Assembly: GCA_021813725.1 (NCBI GenBank)
Contig: JAKAJN010000005.1
Span: forward strand, 2,449 to 62,305
Origin: a bacterium
Lineage (GTDB): Bacteria; Gemmatimonadota; Gemmatimonadetes; Gemmatimonadales; Gemmatimonadaceae
DNA: 59,857 nucleotides
Direction of reading: 5' to 3'
Shown: one piece after another, positions 19,644 through 27,829 of the stretch
How positions within the stretch are numbered: position 1 is the first letter of the stretch
How the letters are laid out: each line of letters opens with the position of its first letter
Program-made: the position numbers and the translations under genes
Notes under the pieces: generated by a model
What the model was told of the DNA's origin: nothing
Databases searched by the model: none
What the model saw: the letters and a program-made list of their open reading frames with translations, nothing else

Positions 19644-20534
19644 ATGCGCAACCCCCGTGTCGTGAATCAAGTGATGGTCGTCGCGCTGGCCCTCGCTCCG
19701 CTGACGCTCTCCAGCCAGGATGCCTCACGCCCTCAACAGCGGCCGTCGCCGCGCGCCGACAGTACGCGCACGGCCAACGGGATGGACGTGGACGGCCAGA
19801 CGGTCAAGGCGCGCGAGATTTTCGCCGCACTCATCGCCAGCGCCCCCACGCCGGCGGCGAAGGCGGCCACGCAGCGCGCGATGGCCATGTCCTATGCCTT
19901 CGACGGCGACTGCGCGAACACGGTGAAGTACGAGGAGATGGTGATCGCCTACTGGAAGACGCGCGAAGCCGAAGAGCCGCAGAACGCCTTCTACCAGCAG
20001 GGCGAAATGGCCAATGAAGCGGCGCGCGTCTGCATCGACGCCGGTGAGCTGGCCACCGCCGAGCAGTACTACCGGCTTGGCAGCGAGTTGGGGAACAAGG
20101 AGCCGGCGCCGCGCACGCATCCGCAGAGTCTCTGGGACTTCCGCCTCGAGCACGCCCTGGCGCGCCTCGCCGCACGCCGCGGCGACCGTTCAGGCGCAGC
20201 GCAACACGTTGCAGCCGCGCGGCGGGCGCTGGATTCCGACACGGCGATGGCTCGCCAGCAGGAGCGGTTCTTCCCATACCTCACGGGATACGTTGCGCTG
20301 TACACCAGCGATCTCCCGACCGCCGAGGCGGACCTGGGCAAGGCCCTCGCGACGCGCGGCAACGAACGCGACCCCTTCATGCATGCCCTGTTGGGCATGA
20401 CGTATGAGAAGCAGGGGAAAGCCGCCCGGGCGAAGGAGATGTACCAGAAGGCATTCGAGCTCGCGGCCGGTGCGCACAATCCGCCCGCGGCCTTCTCGCG
20501 TCACTTCGCTCGCCAAAAGCTCGCGGCGCCGTGA
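19644..20534 (+). CDS. exported tetratricopeptide-repeat protein
   Basis: A 296-residue helical protein with a signal-like N-terminus (VVALALAPLTLSSQD). The body shows degenerate TPR units: AFYQQGEMANEAARVCIDAGELATAEQYYRLG, LEHALARLAARRGD and FMHALLGMTYEKQGKAARAKEMYQKAFELA, where the last is closest to consensus. TPRs mediate protein-protein contacts; partners are unknown. GAGGAG lies upstream of the ATG. A GC-rich stem-loop follows the stop. Confidence 0.75.
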   Translation: MRNPRVVNQVMVVALALAPLTLSSQDASRPQQRPSPRADSTRTANGMDVDGQTVKAREIFAALIASAPTPAAKAATQRAMAMSYAFDGDCANTVKYEEMVIAYWKTREAEEPQNAFYQQGEMANEAARVCIDAGELATAEQYYRLGSELGNKEPAPRTHPQSLWDFRLEHALARLAARRGDRSGAAQHVAAARRALDSDTAMARQQERFFPYLTGYVALYTSDLPTAEADLGKALATRGNERDPFMHALLGMTYEKQGKAARAKEMYQKAFELAAGAHNPPAAFSRHFARQKLAAP

Positions 20535-20537
20535 CGC

Positions 20538-20557
20538 GGCCGCGCCAACGCGCGGCC
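20538..20557. terminator. GC-rich stem-loop after the TPR gene
   Basis: A perfect 8-bp stem, GGCCGCGC at 20538-20545 and GCGCGGCC at 20550-20557, with loop CAAC. It has no T-run. Its core is nearly identical to the argG leader hairpin read on the minus strand. Confidence 0.45.
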
Positions 20558-20626
20558 ACGTGAACCGCTTGGCGGCACAGGGGTATTGTGGTAATTCACA
20601 TACTTCTTGCTTTGTCGAGGCCCCTC

Positions 20627-21619
20627 ATGCGCCCCCTCCTCTGGGCGGTGATTCTCGCCGCCGCCTGCGGCTCGCCGTCTCCCTCGCACGACACCACGCC
20701 GCCAGCCAAGGCGGCGCCGTTGACCCCTCCCGCCGAGATGTCGCACGGTGAGGCGCCGGTGGGTGCAGCGACAACCAAGCCCGATCGAGCGGCGGATGCG
20801 CCGCCCCGCGCCAGGGGGCGGCGGCATCGCATTCGAATGACTGCCGTGGCCGCGCGGCACGAAGTCTCGCCCGGCGTCTGGTATGACGCGTGGACCTTCG
20901 ATTCCATCGTCCCCGGCCCGGTGCTTCGCGCCACGGTGGGCGACACGATCGACTTCACGCTGGTGAACGGCGCCGACATGCCGCACTCGATGGATTTTCA
21001 CGCCGCCGAAATCGCGCCCAATCGGGCGTATCGCAACGTGATGCCCAGGGACAGCGTGCAGTTCACGTTCGTGCCGCGCGTCCCCGGCGCGTTCATGTAT
21101 CACTGCGGCACCGCCCCCGTGGCGGCGCACATCGCCAACGGCATGTATGGCGCGCTGATCATCGACCCCGCCGCGCCGCGCCCCGCGGCGCAGGAATACG
21201 TCTTCGTGCAGAGCGAGTACTATATGGGGGCGGGGCAGGGCAAGGACTCGGTGCACGCGCTCGACTGGCAGAAGCTGCTTGGTGCCTCCCCCGACTTCGT
21301 GACGTTCAACGGCGTGGCATCGCGCTACGCGACGCACCCGATTCCGGTGAAGGCGCGCACGCCCATCCGCCTGTATGTCGTGAATGCCGGCCCCAACCGG
21401 TTCAGCGCGTTCCACGTCGTGGGCGCCATCTTTGATCGCATCTACGTGGACGCGTTCGGCTCGCCATTGCGTGGGGTGCAGACGTACAATGTACCAGTTG
21501 GGGGCGGCGCCATCTTCGAATTGGAACTCGCCGAACCCGGCCAGTATCCGTTCGTGTCCCACGCCTTCGCGGACGCCACGAAGGGGGCGATGGGGGTGCT
21601 GCAGGCGATGTCGCGCTGA
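20627..21619 (+). CDS. nirK: copper nitrite reductase-like (NirK-type) two-cupredoxin lipoprotein
   Basis: A 330-residue protein with a lipobox (VILAAAC, C14) and two cupredoxin domains. All NirK copper ligands can be placed: type 1 H120, C160, H168, M173; type 2 H125, H159, H312; catalytic D123 and H263. HSMDFH, YHCGTAPVAAHIANGMYG (one residue shorter between C and H than Alcaligenes NirK, as in Nitrosomonas-type enzymes) and FVSHAF are the key stretches. The expected activity is NO2- to NO reduction at the membrane or periplasm. A related multicopper oxidase is the alternative. No nor, nos or other denitrification gene is nearby. The GTG at 20588 is a less likely start. Confidence 0.7.
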   Translation: MRPLLWAVILAAACGSPSPSHDTTPPAKAAPLTPPAEMSHGEAPVGAATTKPDRAADAPPRARGRRHRIRMTAVAARHEVSPGVWYDAWTFDSIVPGPVLRATVGDTIDFTLVNGADMPHSMDFHAAEIAPNRAYRNVMPRDSVQFTFVPRVPGAFMYHCGTAPVAAHIANGMYGALIIDPAAPRPAAQEYVFVQSEYYMGAGQGKDSVHALDWQKLLGASPDFVTFNGVASRYATHPIPVKARTPIRLYVVNAGPNRFSAFHVVGAIFDRIYVDAFGSPLRGVQTYNVPVGGGAIFELELAEPGQYPFVSHAFADATKGAMGVLQAMSR

Positions 21620-21655
21620 GGTGGCGCCGGCTAGGCGGCGATACGGGAGAGGCAG

Positions 21656-22147
21656 ATGCGCTATGTGATGCGGCAAAAGCTGCTGGCGTGGGGAAACGAC
21701 TTCACCATCCGCGATGAGACCGGCAGCGATGTGTACGCCGTGGATGGCCGGGCAATCAGCGTCGGGAACAAGGCGTCCATCCACGACATGGACGGAAACG
21801 AAGTGGCGTTCATCAGCCAGAAGTTTCTGTCGCTGGTGCCCACCTACGAGATCACATGCGGCGGGGTGCTCGTCGCGGTTGTCAAGCGCGACCTGTTCAA
21901 GTTCTTCCACCATACCTTCACCGTGGATGTGCCGGGGCCCGATGATCTCGTGGCAGTGGGCGACCTGATGGACCACGAGTACGCTTTCACGCGCGGCGAG
22001 ACCCCCGTGGCGCACGTTTCGAAGCAGTGGTTCACGATTGCTGACACCTATGGCGTCGATGTCGGCCCGGGCGAGGATCCGGTGGTGATCCTCGCCATCG
22101 CCGTCGTCGTGGACTTGGTCTGCCACGACCATCGCAAGCGACGCTGA
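21656..22147 (+). CDS. LURP-one-related family protein
   Basis: A 163-residue, beta-strand-rich protein with the LURP-one/Tubby-like pattern: YVMRQKLLAWGNDFTIRDETG, VYAVDGRAISVGNKASIHDMDGNEVAFISQK, then YEITCGG and HEYAFTRGETPVAHVSKQWFTIADTYGVDV. It ends in the hydrophobic helix VVILAIAVVVDLV, typical of this family (compare phospholipid scramblase-like barrels). The function in bacteria is unknown. It starts 36 nt after the NirK-like gene, with GGGAGAGG ahead of the ATG, so it may be co-transcribed. Confidence 0.88.
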   Translation: MRYVMRQKLLAWGNDFTIRDETGSDVYAVDGRAISVGNKASIHDMDGNEVAFISQKFLSLVPTYEITCGGVLVAVVKRDLFKFFHHTFTVDVPGPDDLVAVGDLMDHEYAFTRGETPVAHVSKQWFTIADTYGVDVGPGEDPVVILAIAVVVDLVCHDHRKRR

Positions 22148-22189
22148 TGGCCACCTGGTGTGCGGGCGGCATATATTCCCGGCTTGCTC

Positions 22190-22987
22190 ATGACGCCCCC
22201 CGCTCTCCGACACTTTGCCCGATACGTTGCCCTCGGCGATAGCTCCACCGAGGGACTCGACGATCCGGATGGCCGCGGCGGCTACCGCGGCTGGGCGAAC
22301 CGCCTCGCGGCCCACGTGGCCGCCGCGCAGCCGGGCGGACTGCTCTACGCGAACCTCGCCGTTCGCGGCCGCAAGACGCGGGAAGTGCGAAAGGAGCAGT
22401 TGAATCCCGCGCTGGCGATGCACCCCGAACTGGTCACGGTCTTCTCCGGTGTCAATGACATTGTGCTCCGGCGGTGTGACGTGGCCGCTGTCGCACGCGA
22501 ACTCGAGCGGATGATGAGCGCCTTCGCCGACACCGGCGCCACGGTGCTGACCATCACAATGCCCGATCTCAGCGGAGTGGCACCCATCGCCCGGCTCGTG
22601 CGCGACCGCCTGCTGGCCCTGAATGAGCGGGTGCGCGAAGGTTGCGTCCGGGCGGGGGCGACCTGCGTGGATCTCGCGAAGGCACCCGTCACAGGCGACC
22701 TGCGACTGTGGAGTGAGGATCGGCTGCACGCCAACAGTGCGGGGCACGCACGCATCGCCGCCGCGCTGGCGCATGCCTTGCAGCTGCCCGGCCATGATGC
22801 GTCGTGGGCGGATCCGCTGCCACCTGCGCCGCGCGTGTCGGTGGTCGGACGCCTGGGGAGCGAACTACGCTGGACGGGCGAACACCTTGTACCGTGGCTC
22901 TGGCGGCACGCGCGTGGTATCTCATCTGGGGACGATCGCGCCGCCAAGCGGCCGACGCTCGAATCGGTCGACGCCGACAACATCTGA
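22190..22987 (+). CDS. SGNH/GDSL hydrolase
   Basis: A 265-residue SGNH hydrolase. Block I is YVALGDSSTEG (catalytic S18), block II glycine in LAVRGRKT, block III SGVNDI, and block V DRLHANSAGH with the catalytic Asp and His. This fits a cytosolic lipase, esterase or acyl hydrolase. No signal peptide is seen. The ATG at 22190 places block I at residues 12-22, as usual; an upstream ATG at 22160 would add ten residues. Confidence 0.9.
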   Translation: MTPPALRHFARYVALGDSSTEGLDDPDGRGGYRGWANRLAAHVAAAQPGGLLYANLAVRGRKTREVRKEQLNPALAMHPELVTVFSGVNDIVLRRCDVAAVARELERMMSAFADTGATVLTITMPDLSGVAPIARLVRDRLLALNERVREGCVRAGATCVDLAKAPVTGDLRLWSEDRLHANSAGHARIAAALAHALQLPGHDASWADPLPPAPRVSVVGRLGSELRWTGEHLVPWLWRHARGISSGDDRAAKRPTLESVDADNI

Positions 22988-23005
22988 CAGCGGATGGGAG
23001 GGGCG

Positions 23006-23461
23006 ATGGCGCGCGGCGCAGTGCAGGACCCCAACTTCGAATTCCGTGTGCGTGAGAGCTTTGCGCGCCAGACGTTCATGGAGACGCTGGGGGCGACGCT
23101 GGTGCTGGTGGCACCGGGAGAAGTGCGCATCGCGCTTCCCTTCAACGCGCGGCTCACCCAGCAGCACGATTTCCTGCACGCCGGCGTGGTGACGTCGGTG
23201 CTCGACAGCGCGTGCGGGTATGCCGCGCTCACGCTGATGGACCCCAACGCCGGGGTGATGAGTGTCGAGTTCAAGGTGAACTTGCTCGCTCCGGCAGCCG
23301 GCAATCGGTTCGTGGCCGTGGGACGCGTGGTGCGTGCCGGACGCACGCTCACCGCCTGTCAGGGCGAACTGCGGGCGGTCCAGGACGAGGGGGAAGTTGT
23401 CGTCGCCATCATGCAGGGGACGATGATGGCCATTCGCGACCGCGCGGGGATCACCGACTAG
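23006..23461 (+). CDS. PaaI-like hotdog thioesterase
   Basis: About 151 residues with a single hotdog domain. VRESFARQTFMETLGATL opens it, the active-site helix region is QQHDFLHAGVVTSVLDSACGYAA, and the strand motif is SVEFKVNLLAPA. PaaI-type enzymes hydrolyse acyl-CoA thioesters. I chose the ATG at 23006 because GGGAGGGG lies directly upstream; an in-frame ATG at 22994 has no ribosome binding site but cannot be excluded. It lies 18 nt after the SGNH hydrolase gene and is probably co-transcribed with it. Confidence 0.87.
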   Translation: MARGAVQDPNFEFRVRESFARQTFMETLGATLVLVAPGEVRIALPFNARLTQQHDFLHAGVVTSVLDSACGYAALTLMDPNAGVMSVEFKVNLLAPAAGNRFVAVGRVVRAGRTLTACQGELRAVQDEGEVVVAIMQGTMMAIRDRAGITD

Positions 23462-23614
23462 CACCAGTCATGCGCGTTCTGCTCACGGCGCGCTCGCGCC
23501 CGGCGGTGGTACGCGGGCCTCGTGCCGATCTGCTTTCGCTTTCTTGTGGTGTTCGTCGAGGAGCCAATCCTGTGTCATCGCTTCGGCGAGGCGTACGTGG
23601 GCCATAGACGACGC

Positions 23615-23646
23615 GTCCCGCGCTGGCTCGGACGCCGGCGCGGGAC
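23615..23646. terminator. stem-loop after the amidohydrolase gene
   Basis: GTCCCGCGC at 23615-23623 pairs with GCGCGGGAC at 23638-23646, a 9-bp stem, between the convergent thioesterase and amidohydrolase genes. There is no T-run on either side. The rest of the 204-bp gap (23462-23665) shows no convincing gene. Confidence 0.4.
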
Positions 23647-23665
23647 ACAACCGTCGTGAGCGGGG

Positions 23666-25645
23666 CTACGGGTCGAGGTGCGCGCCGCACCCATCGCCGT
23701 CGTCGCCCTCCCTCGCGCCATTGCTCCTGATGCCGTTGCGCGCGTTCACGGCCTGCAGCAGGTCGCTGATCTTGTAGTATCTCCCGCCGCGGACAACAAC
23801 CTCGAGCTTCTGCAGGTCGCTGATGCGCTCGGCGGGCCGGCCGCCGATCACGAGAAGATCGGCTACCTTGCCGGGGACAATGCTCCCGTACTCGGCGTCG
23901 TCCTTCATCACGCGCGCCGCATCAATAGTCGCAATCTGCAAGATCCTGGCTCGCGGAATGCCCGCGCGTTCATACATCTCGAGTTCACGCCGGTACGTGA
24001 CCCCCGACGCGTTGTCAGTGCCGGCGACAAGTGGCACGCCTGCCGCATAGAGGCGTCGGATGAGCTGCATGTACGCCGAATCGGCTCGCTCCTGATTGGC
24101 AGAGCCGCCGGCGCCAACCAGCGCGCCGCCACCGCCGATCCACAAGTTGAACGTTCCGTCAATCACTGTCTTGTGTGCGGCAAGCAACGCAATGAGCGAC
24201 GTCATCGCCGTCGAATTGACATCGATCGTTGGCGCGACAGCGGTGGCCACCTGCGAGTACGCGCGCATCTGCGGCAGGTAGAGCGAGTCCTGGAAGAAGT
24301 TCGAGAAGAAGAACGCCGCGTGCTGCACCTCGTCGTATCCGAGTGCCACGGCGGCTTCCATCGTCAGGCCGCGTGGAATGTGCCCGCTCAGCCGCATCCC
24401 GCGCCGGTGTGCCTCGTCGGCGATCACCGGGACGAGATCGGGGTGCACCAGGTTGTACAGCTTGATCTGCTTGTAGCCCAGCGAGTCGTAGCGGGCCACC
24501 CAGGCACGTGCTTCCGCTTCAGTGCTCACCAGTACTTCGCTGGGCCCTGCCCAACGGAGCGGTCCTTCCATGAATCCGCCGAGGATGATCCGTGGCGTCG
24601 CAAGCTTGCCCGCACGCTCGCGGTCGCGCTGCGACACGGCGACGTCGAGGTCCGACGCCAGGTCGCGTGCAGTGGTGAGTCCCTGCGCGAGCTGCATTAC
24701 GCCCAGGGCCGACTGGTTCGCCACCATCAGGTGCGTGTGCATCTCCCACATCCCGGGCATCACCGTCTTGCCCGTCGCGTCAATGACCATGGCGCCGCCG
24801 GGAACCGGCGTCGTCGCGGCCGGCCCGACGGCGACAATGCGATCGCCGCGCAGCACGACGGTCTGGTTCGGTACCATCGCGCCGTGCTCACTGTCGAACA
24901 GGTCGCCGTTTTTTATGACAAGCGCACCCGGCACGTGCGTCACCACCTTCTTCGCCATCGCTTCGCCGGCCGCGTTGCGCCACTTGAGTTCGATGGCGCG
25001 AAAGGCCGGGAGGAACCGCTGCACATCAGGGCGCACGGTGATGAACCACTGCACATCGGTCGCGAGCAACGCGCCGCGTTCGTCGAGCCAGGTGCCGGTC
25101 GGTGTCGGAGCGCCGTTGCGATACACCATCACGAGCCGGGCGCGAAGCCGCCGAGGACCGGCGCGCAGGGTGGTATCGGCAATCAGCTCGGCCCGGGCGG
25201 CGCCGCCGCCGACAATCGGCGCGGCACGCCCGGGCTGGGCGAGCAGGAACTTCGCGAGCGCTGCCTGCTCCCACGGCGTACCGCCGCGCGCGCCGAGATA
25301 AGCCGTCGGATTGCGCTTCACGGCGCTGCGAGGTGCGCCGTTGGTGAGACCAAACCAGACGGAATCAGCGCCGACCTCGACGGCGTCGTTCGGGGCGCCC
25401 GCGCTGCCATCGGCGAGCACGGGCCGTCGTTCGGCGCGAAGCAGCGCGCCCGCGCGGTCGAACCGATAGCGCATCTCGATCCGTGTGCCGCGATTGCGGT
25501 CGGTGAAGACCCAGCGCACAATGGCCGAGTCGGCCGTGCGGACCACGACGAGGTCGCCGGCCTCACGGCCGTGATTGGAGACCACCCACCGCGACGTGTC
25601 GGTGGGAGCGACGAAACCGGCGAGGAACAGCAGCGGCAGGAGCAT
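23666..25645 (-). CDS. exported amidohydrolase-family protein with N-terminal extra domain
   Basis: A 659-residue protein with a short signal sequence (LLPLLFLAGFVAP). Residues about 20-240 form a beta-rich domain without a family I recognise. The amidohydrolase part begins at VIKNGDLFDSEHG, with metal site MPGMWEMHTHLM (HxH), a likely bridging Lys in KQIKLYN, further ligands in LSGHIPRG and DEVQHAAF, and Asp in AGTDNASG. This is the imidazolonepropionase/prolidase-like branch, typically acting on cyclic amides or dipeptides. The substrate is unknown. A 660-residue open frame lies antisense to it and is a GC-bias shadow. Confidence 0.88.
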   Translation of the reverse strand: MLLPLLFLAGFVAPTDTSRWVVSNHGREAGDLVVVRTADSAIVRWVFTDRNRGTRIEMRYRFDRAGALLRAERRPVLADGSAGAPNDAVEVGADSVWFGLTNGAPRSAVKRNPTAYLGARGGTPWEQAALAKFLLAQPGRAAPIVGGGAARAELIADTTLRAGPRRLRARLVMVYRNGAPTPTGTWLDERGALLATDVQWFITVRPDVQRFLPAFRAIELKWRNAAGEAMAKKVVTHVPGALVIKNGDLFDSEHGAMVPNQTVVLRGDRIVAVGPAATTPVPGGAMVIDATGKTVMPGMWEMHTHLMVANQSALGVMQLAQGLTTARDLASDLDVAVSQRDRERAGKLATPRIILGGFMEGPLRWAGPSEVLVSTEAEARAWVARYDSLGYKQIKLYNLVHPDLVPVIADEAHRRGMRLSGHIPRGLTMEAAVALGYDEVQHAAFFFSNFFQDSLYLPQMRAYSQVATAVAPTIDVNSTAMTSLIALLAAHKTVIDGTFNLWIGGGGALVGAGGSANQERADSAYMQLIRRLYAAGVPLVAGTDNASGVTYRRELEMYERAGIPRARILQIATIDAARVMKDDAEYGSIVPGKVADLLVIGGRPAERISDLQKLEVVVRGGRYYKISDLLQAVNARNGIRSNGAREGDDGDGCGAHLDP

Positions 25646-25781
25646 GGCGGAGGCGGCTAGAGAAGGGCGGGCACAGTCTCAATAATGCGTACGCGGCCGG
25701 ATTCGGCGAGGGGGAGACTGGCGCCGCGGCGTTCCTCACCCGAAAATCTCCCCGTCCCCCTCTTCCGTCTGTGAGCCCGCG

Positions 25782-26189
25782 ATGAGCCGAAAACTGATCA
25801 GCAGTGCGTCCACCTTCGAAAAAGCCATCGGATACTCGCGAGCCGTCGTGGACGGACGCTGGGTCTTCGTCTCGGGGACGACCGGGTTCGACTACAACAC
25901 GATGACCATCAGCGATGACGTGGTGGTGCAGGCCGATCGCTGCTTCCAGAACATCCAGCGCGCGCTGGCCGACGCAAAGTGTCGACTGAGTGATGTGGTG
26001 CGCGTCACTTACATCGTGCCGGATCGAGACGACTTTCCCAAGACGTGGCCGGTGCTGCAGCGCTACCTTGGCGACATTCGCCCGGCGGCGACGATGATGG
26101 TGGCCGGGCTGTCCGATCCGCGTATGAAGATCGAGATCCAGGTGACGGCCAGGCGCCAGAAGCGCGCGAAGAACGGCCGCGACGAGTAA
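25782..26189 (+). CDS. Rid family (YjgF/UK114) protein, non-RidA type
   Basis: A 135-residue chorismate-mutase-like-fold protein. GRWVFVSGTTGFDYNT, VVQADRCFQNIQRALADAKCRLSDVVRVTYIV and KIEIQVTARR show the family. At the position where RidA has the imine-binding arginine (PAR), this protein has PAA, so it probably does not deaminate 2-aminoacrylate as RidA does. It fits the Rid4-Rid7 type, whose roles are mostly unknown. The ATG follows the amidohydrolase divergently; there is no clear ribosome binding site. Confidence 0.87.
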   Translation: MSRKLISSASTFEKAIGYSRAVVDGRWVFVSGTTGFDYNTMTISDDVVVQADRCFQNIQRALADAKCRLSDVVRVTYIVPDRDDFPKTWPVLQRYLGDIRPAATMMVAGLSDPRMKIEIQVTARRQKRAKNGRDE

Positions 26190-26431
26190 CGAGCCGCTGC
26201 TCGCGCGGCGCGCGTACCGCCTGTCCTGCGTGCCCCATCGTCGGTCGGGGAATGTCCGGCGCTCCACCGCCGGTTTCTCTGACAGTTCTTCGCACCGAAT
26301 GGGAGGCGAAAGGGGTCACGTCTCCGTGCGACGCGTGCCATTTTTGAGTAGCACGCATCACACATGCGACTGCCGCGCGGCACGCTCGTTCCGGCGTCGC
26401 TCGCGCCCCAGCCCTGCCGAGGATATGCCCC
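26190..26431. other. 242-bp intergenic leader with a possible 31-codon ORF
   Basis: This is unassigned sequence upstream of the class III aminotransferase. A short ORF starts at the ATG at 26252 and ends at the TGA at 26347 (starts MSGAPPPV, ends PCDACHF), followed by TTTTTGAGTAGC and several short GC stems. It could be a leader or an untranslated region. I recognise no riboswitch. Confidence 0.25.
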
Positions 26432-27766
26432 ATGACTGCCATAGGCACCAAGCCCCCGCGCATCATCACCGAACTTCCCGGCCCGAAGGCCAAGGCCATC
26501 ATCGCGCGCGACGCCGAGGTGGTATCGCCGTCGTATCCGCGTGGCGTGCCGTTCGTCATGGACCACGGCAAGGGCGCCGACGCGTGGGACGTGGACGGCA
26601 ACCGCTTCCTCGACTTCTGTGGTGGCATCGCCGTCTGCAACACGGGGCATGCCCACCCGAAGGTCGTGCAGGCGATCAAGGATGCCGCCGACGACTTCCT
26701 GCACATCTCGAGCGATTTCTGGCATGAAAAGTGGGTGCGCCTCGCCGAGAAGATCGCGTCGCTCAAGCCGATGGGCAACGAGCCCGTGATGAGCTTCATG
26801 TGCCAGAGTGGCGCCGAGTCGGTGGAGGGTGCGCTGAAGCTGGCGCGCTATGTCACCGGGCGGACGCGCTTTATCGGCTTCCTCGGCGGATTCCACGGAC
26901 GCACGATGGGCGCACTGGCGTTCACGGCAAGCAAGTACACGCAGCAGTCCGGGTTCTTCCCGACGATGCCCGGCGTCACGCACGTGCCGTATCCCAACCG
27001 CTTCCGTCCGCTGTTCACCGGCCAGGACCAGGGGAAGGCGGTGCTCGACTACATCGAGAACCAACTCTTCCAGAACAACGTGCCACCCAAGGACGTGGCG
27101 GCCATCCTGATCGAACCGATTCAGGGAGAGGGCGGCTACATCGTGCCGCCTGACGGCTTCCTCGCCGGCTTGCGCGCGCTCTGCGACAAGCACGGCATTC
27201 TGCTCATCTTTGATGAAGTGCAGGCCGGGATCGGACGCACGGGCAAGATGTTCGCGTCGCAGCACTGGGGTGTCGTCCCCGACATCATGACGCTCGCCAA
27301 GGGGCTGGGCTCGGGCATTCCGGTGGGAATGGTGGTCGCCAAGAAGGCCATCATGGCACAGTGGAAGAAGGGAGCGCACGGCAACACCTACGGCGGCAAT
27401 CCGATTGCTGCCGCCGCGGCGCTTGCCACGCTCGAGCTCGTCGAACATGGCCTCATGCAGAACGCCGCCACCGTCGGCGCGTACTTCATGGAGCGCCTGA
27501 AGGAACTGCAGGGGCGGCATGCGTGCATCGGCGAAGTGCGCGGCAAGGGGTTGATGATCGGCTGCGAATACGTGGAGTCCGACGGTTCGCCGGCGCACGA
27601 TTTGTCCGAGCGCATCATCGAACGGGCGTACCACCACGGGTTGCTGCTCCTGCCGTGCGGGTTGAGCACCGTGCGCTTCATGCCGCCGTTGCTCATCACC
27701 ACGGCCGACGTGGACGAGGCCATCGAAATGCTGGATGCGGCAATTGGCGAGGCGCGGGACGCCTAG
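26432..27766 (+). CDS. class III aminotransferase (ornithine/GABA/acetylornithine type)
   Basis: A 444-residue PLP enzyme. WDVDGNRFLDFCGGIAVCNTGHAHP opens the core, CQSGAESVEGALKLAR binds phosphate, FHGRTMGALAFT stacks the ring, FDEVQAGIGRTGKMFA contains D261, and K290 in LAKGLGSGIP is the Schiff-base lysine. The sequence is close to the acetylornithine/4-aminobutyrate aminotransferase group with an N-terminal extension (PRIITELPGPKA), as in archaeal-type ornithine/lysine-racemase-like members. The true substrate is uncertain. GAGGA precedes the ATG. A strong stem-loop follows, and the APC permease comes next. Confidence 0.9.
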   Translation: MTAIGTKPPRIITELPGPKAKAIIARDAEVVSPSYPRGVPFVMDHGKGADAWDVDGNRFLDFCGGIAVCNTGHAHPKVVQAIKDAADDFLHISSDFWHEKWVRLAEKIASLKPMGNEPVMSFMCQSGAESVEGALKLARYVTGRTRFIGFLGGFHGRTMGALAFTASKYTQQSGFFPTMPGVTHVPYPNRFRPLFTGQDQGKAVLDYIENQLFQNNVPPKDVAAILIEPIQGEGGYIVPPDGFLAGLRALCDKHGILLIFDEVQAGIGRTGKMFASQHWGVVPDIMTLAKGLGSGIPVGMVVAKKAIMAQWKKGAHGNTYGGNPIAAAAALATLELVEHGLMQNAATVGAYFMERLKELQGRHACIGEVRGKGLMIGCEYVESDGSPAHDLSERIIERAYHHGLLLLPCGLSTVRFMPPLLITTADVDEAIEMLDAAIGEARDA

Positions 27767-27776
27767 CGAAACAGGC

Positions 27777-27803
27777 AAGGCCCCGGGATCTTCCCGGGGC
27801 CTT
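27777..27803. terminator. perfect 12-bp stem-loop terminator
   Basis: AAGGCCCCGGGA at 27777-27788 and TCCCGGGGCCTT at 27792-27803 pair perfectly around a 3-nt loop, 11 nt after the aminotransferase stop. The T-run is weak (CTTCGTCTT). It probably separates the aminotransferase transcript from the permease. Confidence 0.75.
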
Positions 27804-27829
27804 CGTCTTGCCCCCCATCTCCGACGCCC

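Noticed and set aside
20501-22795. 764-codon open frame on the minus strand
   Set aside because: It runs antisense across the NirK-like, LURP-one and SGNH genes; no domain pattern.
23678-25660. 660-codon open frame on the plus strand
   Set aside because: It lies fully antisense to the amidohydrolase with clear metal-site motifs; its own translation is His/Arg/Val-rich with no family pattern. Typical of high-GC DNA.
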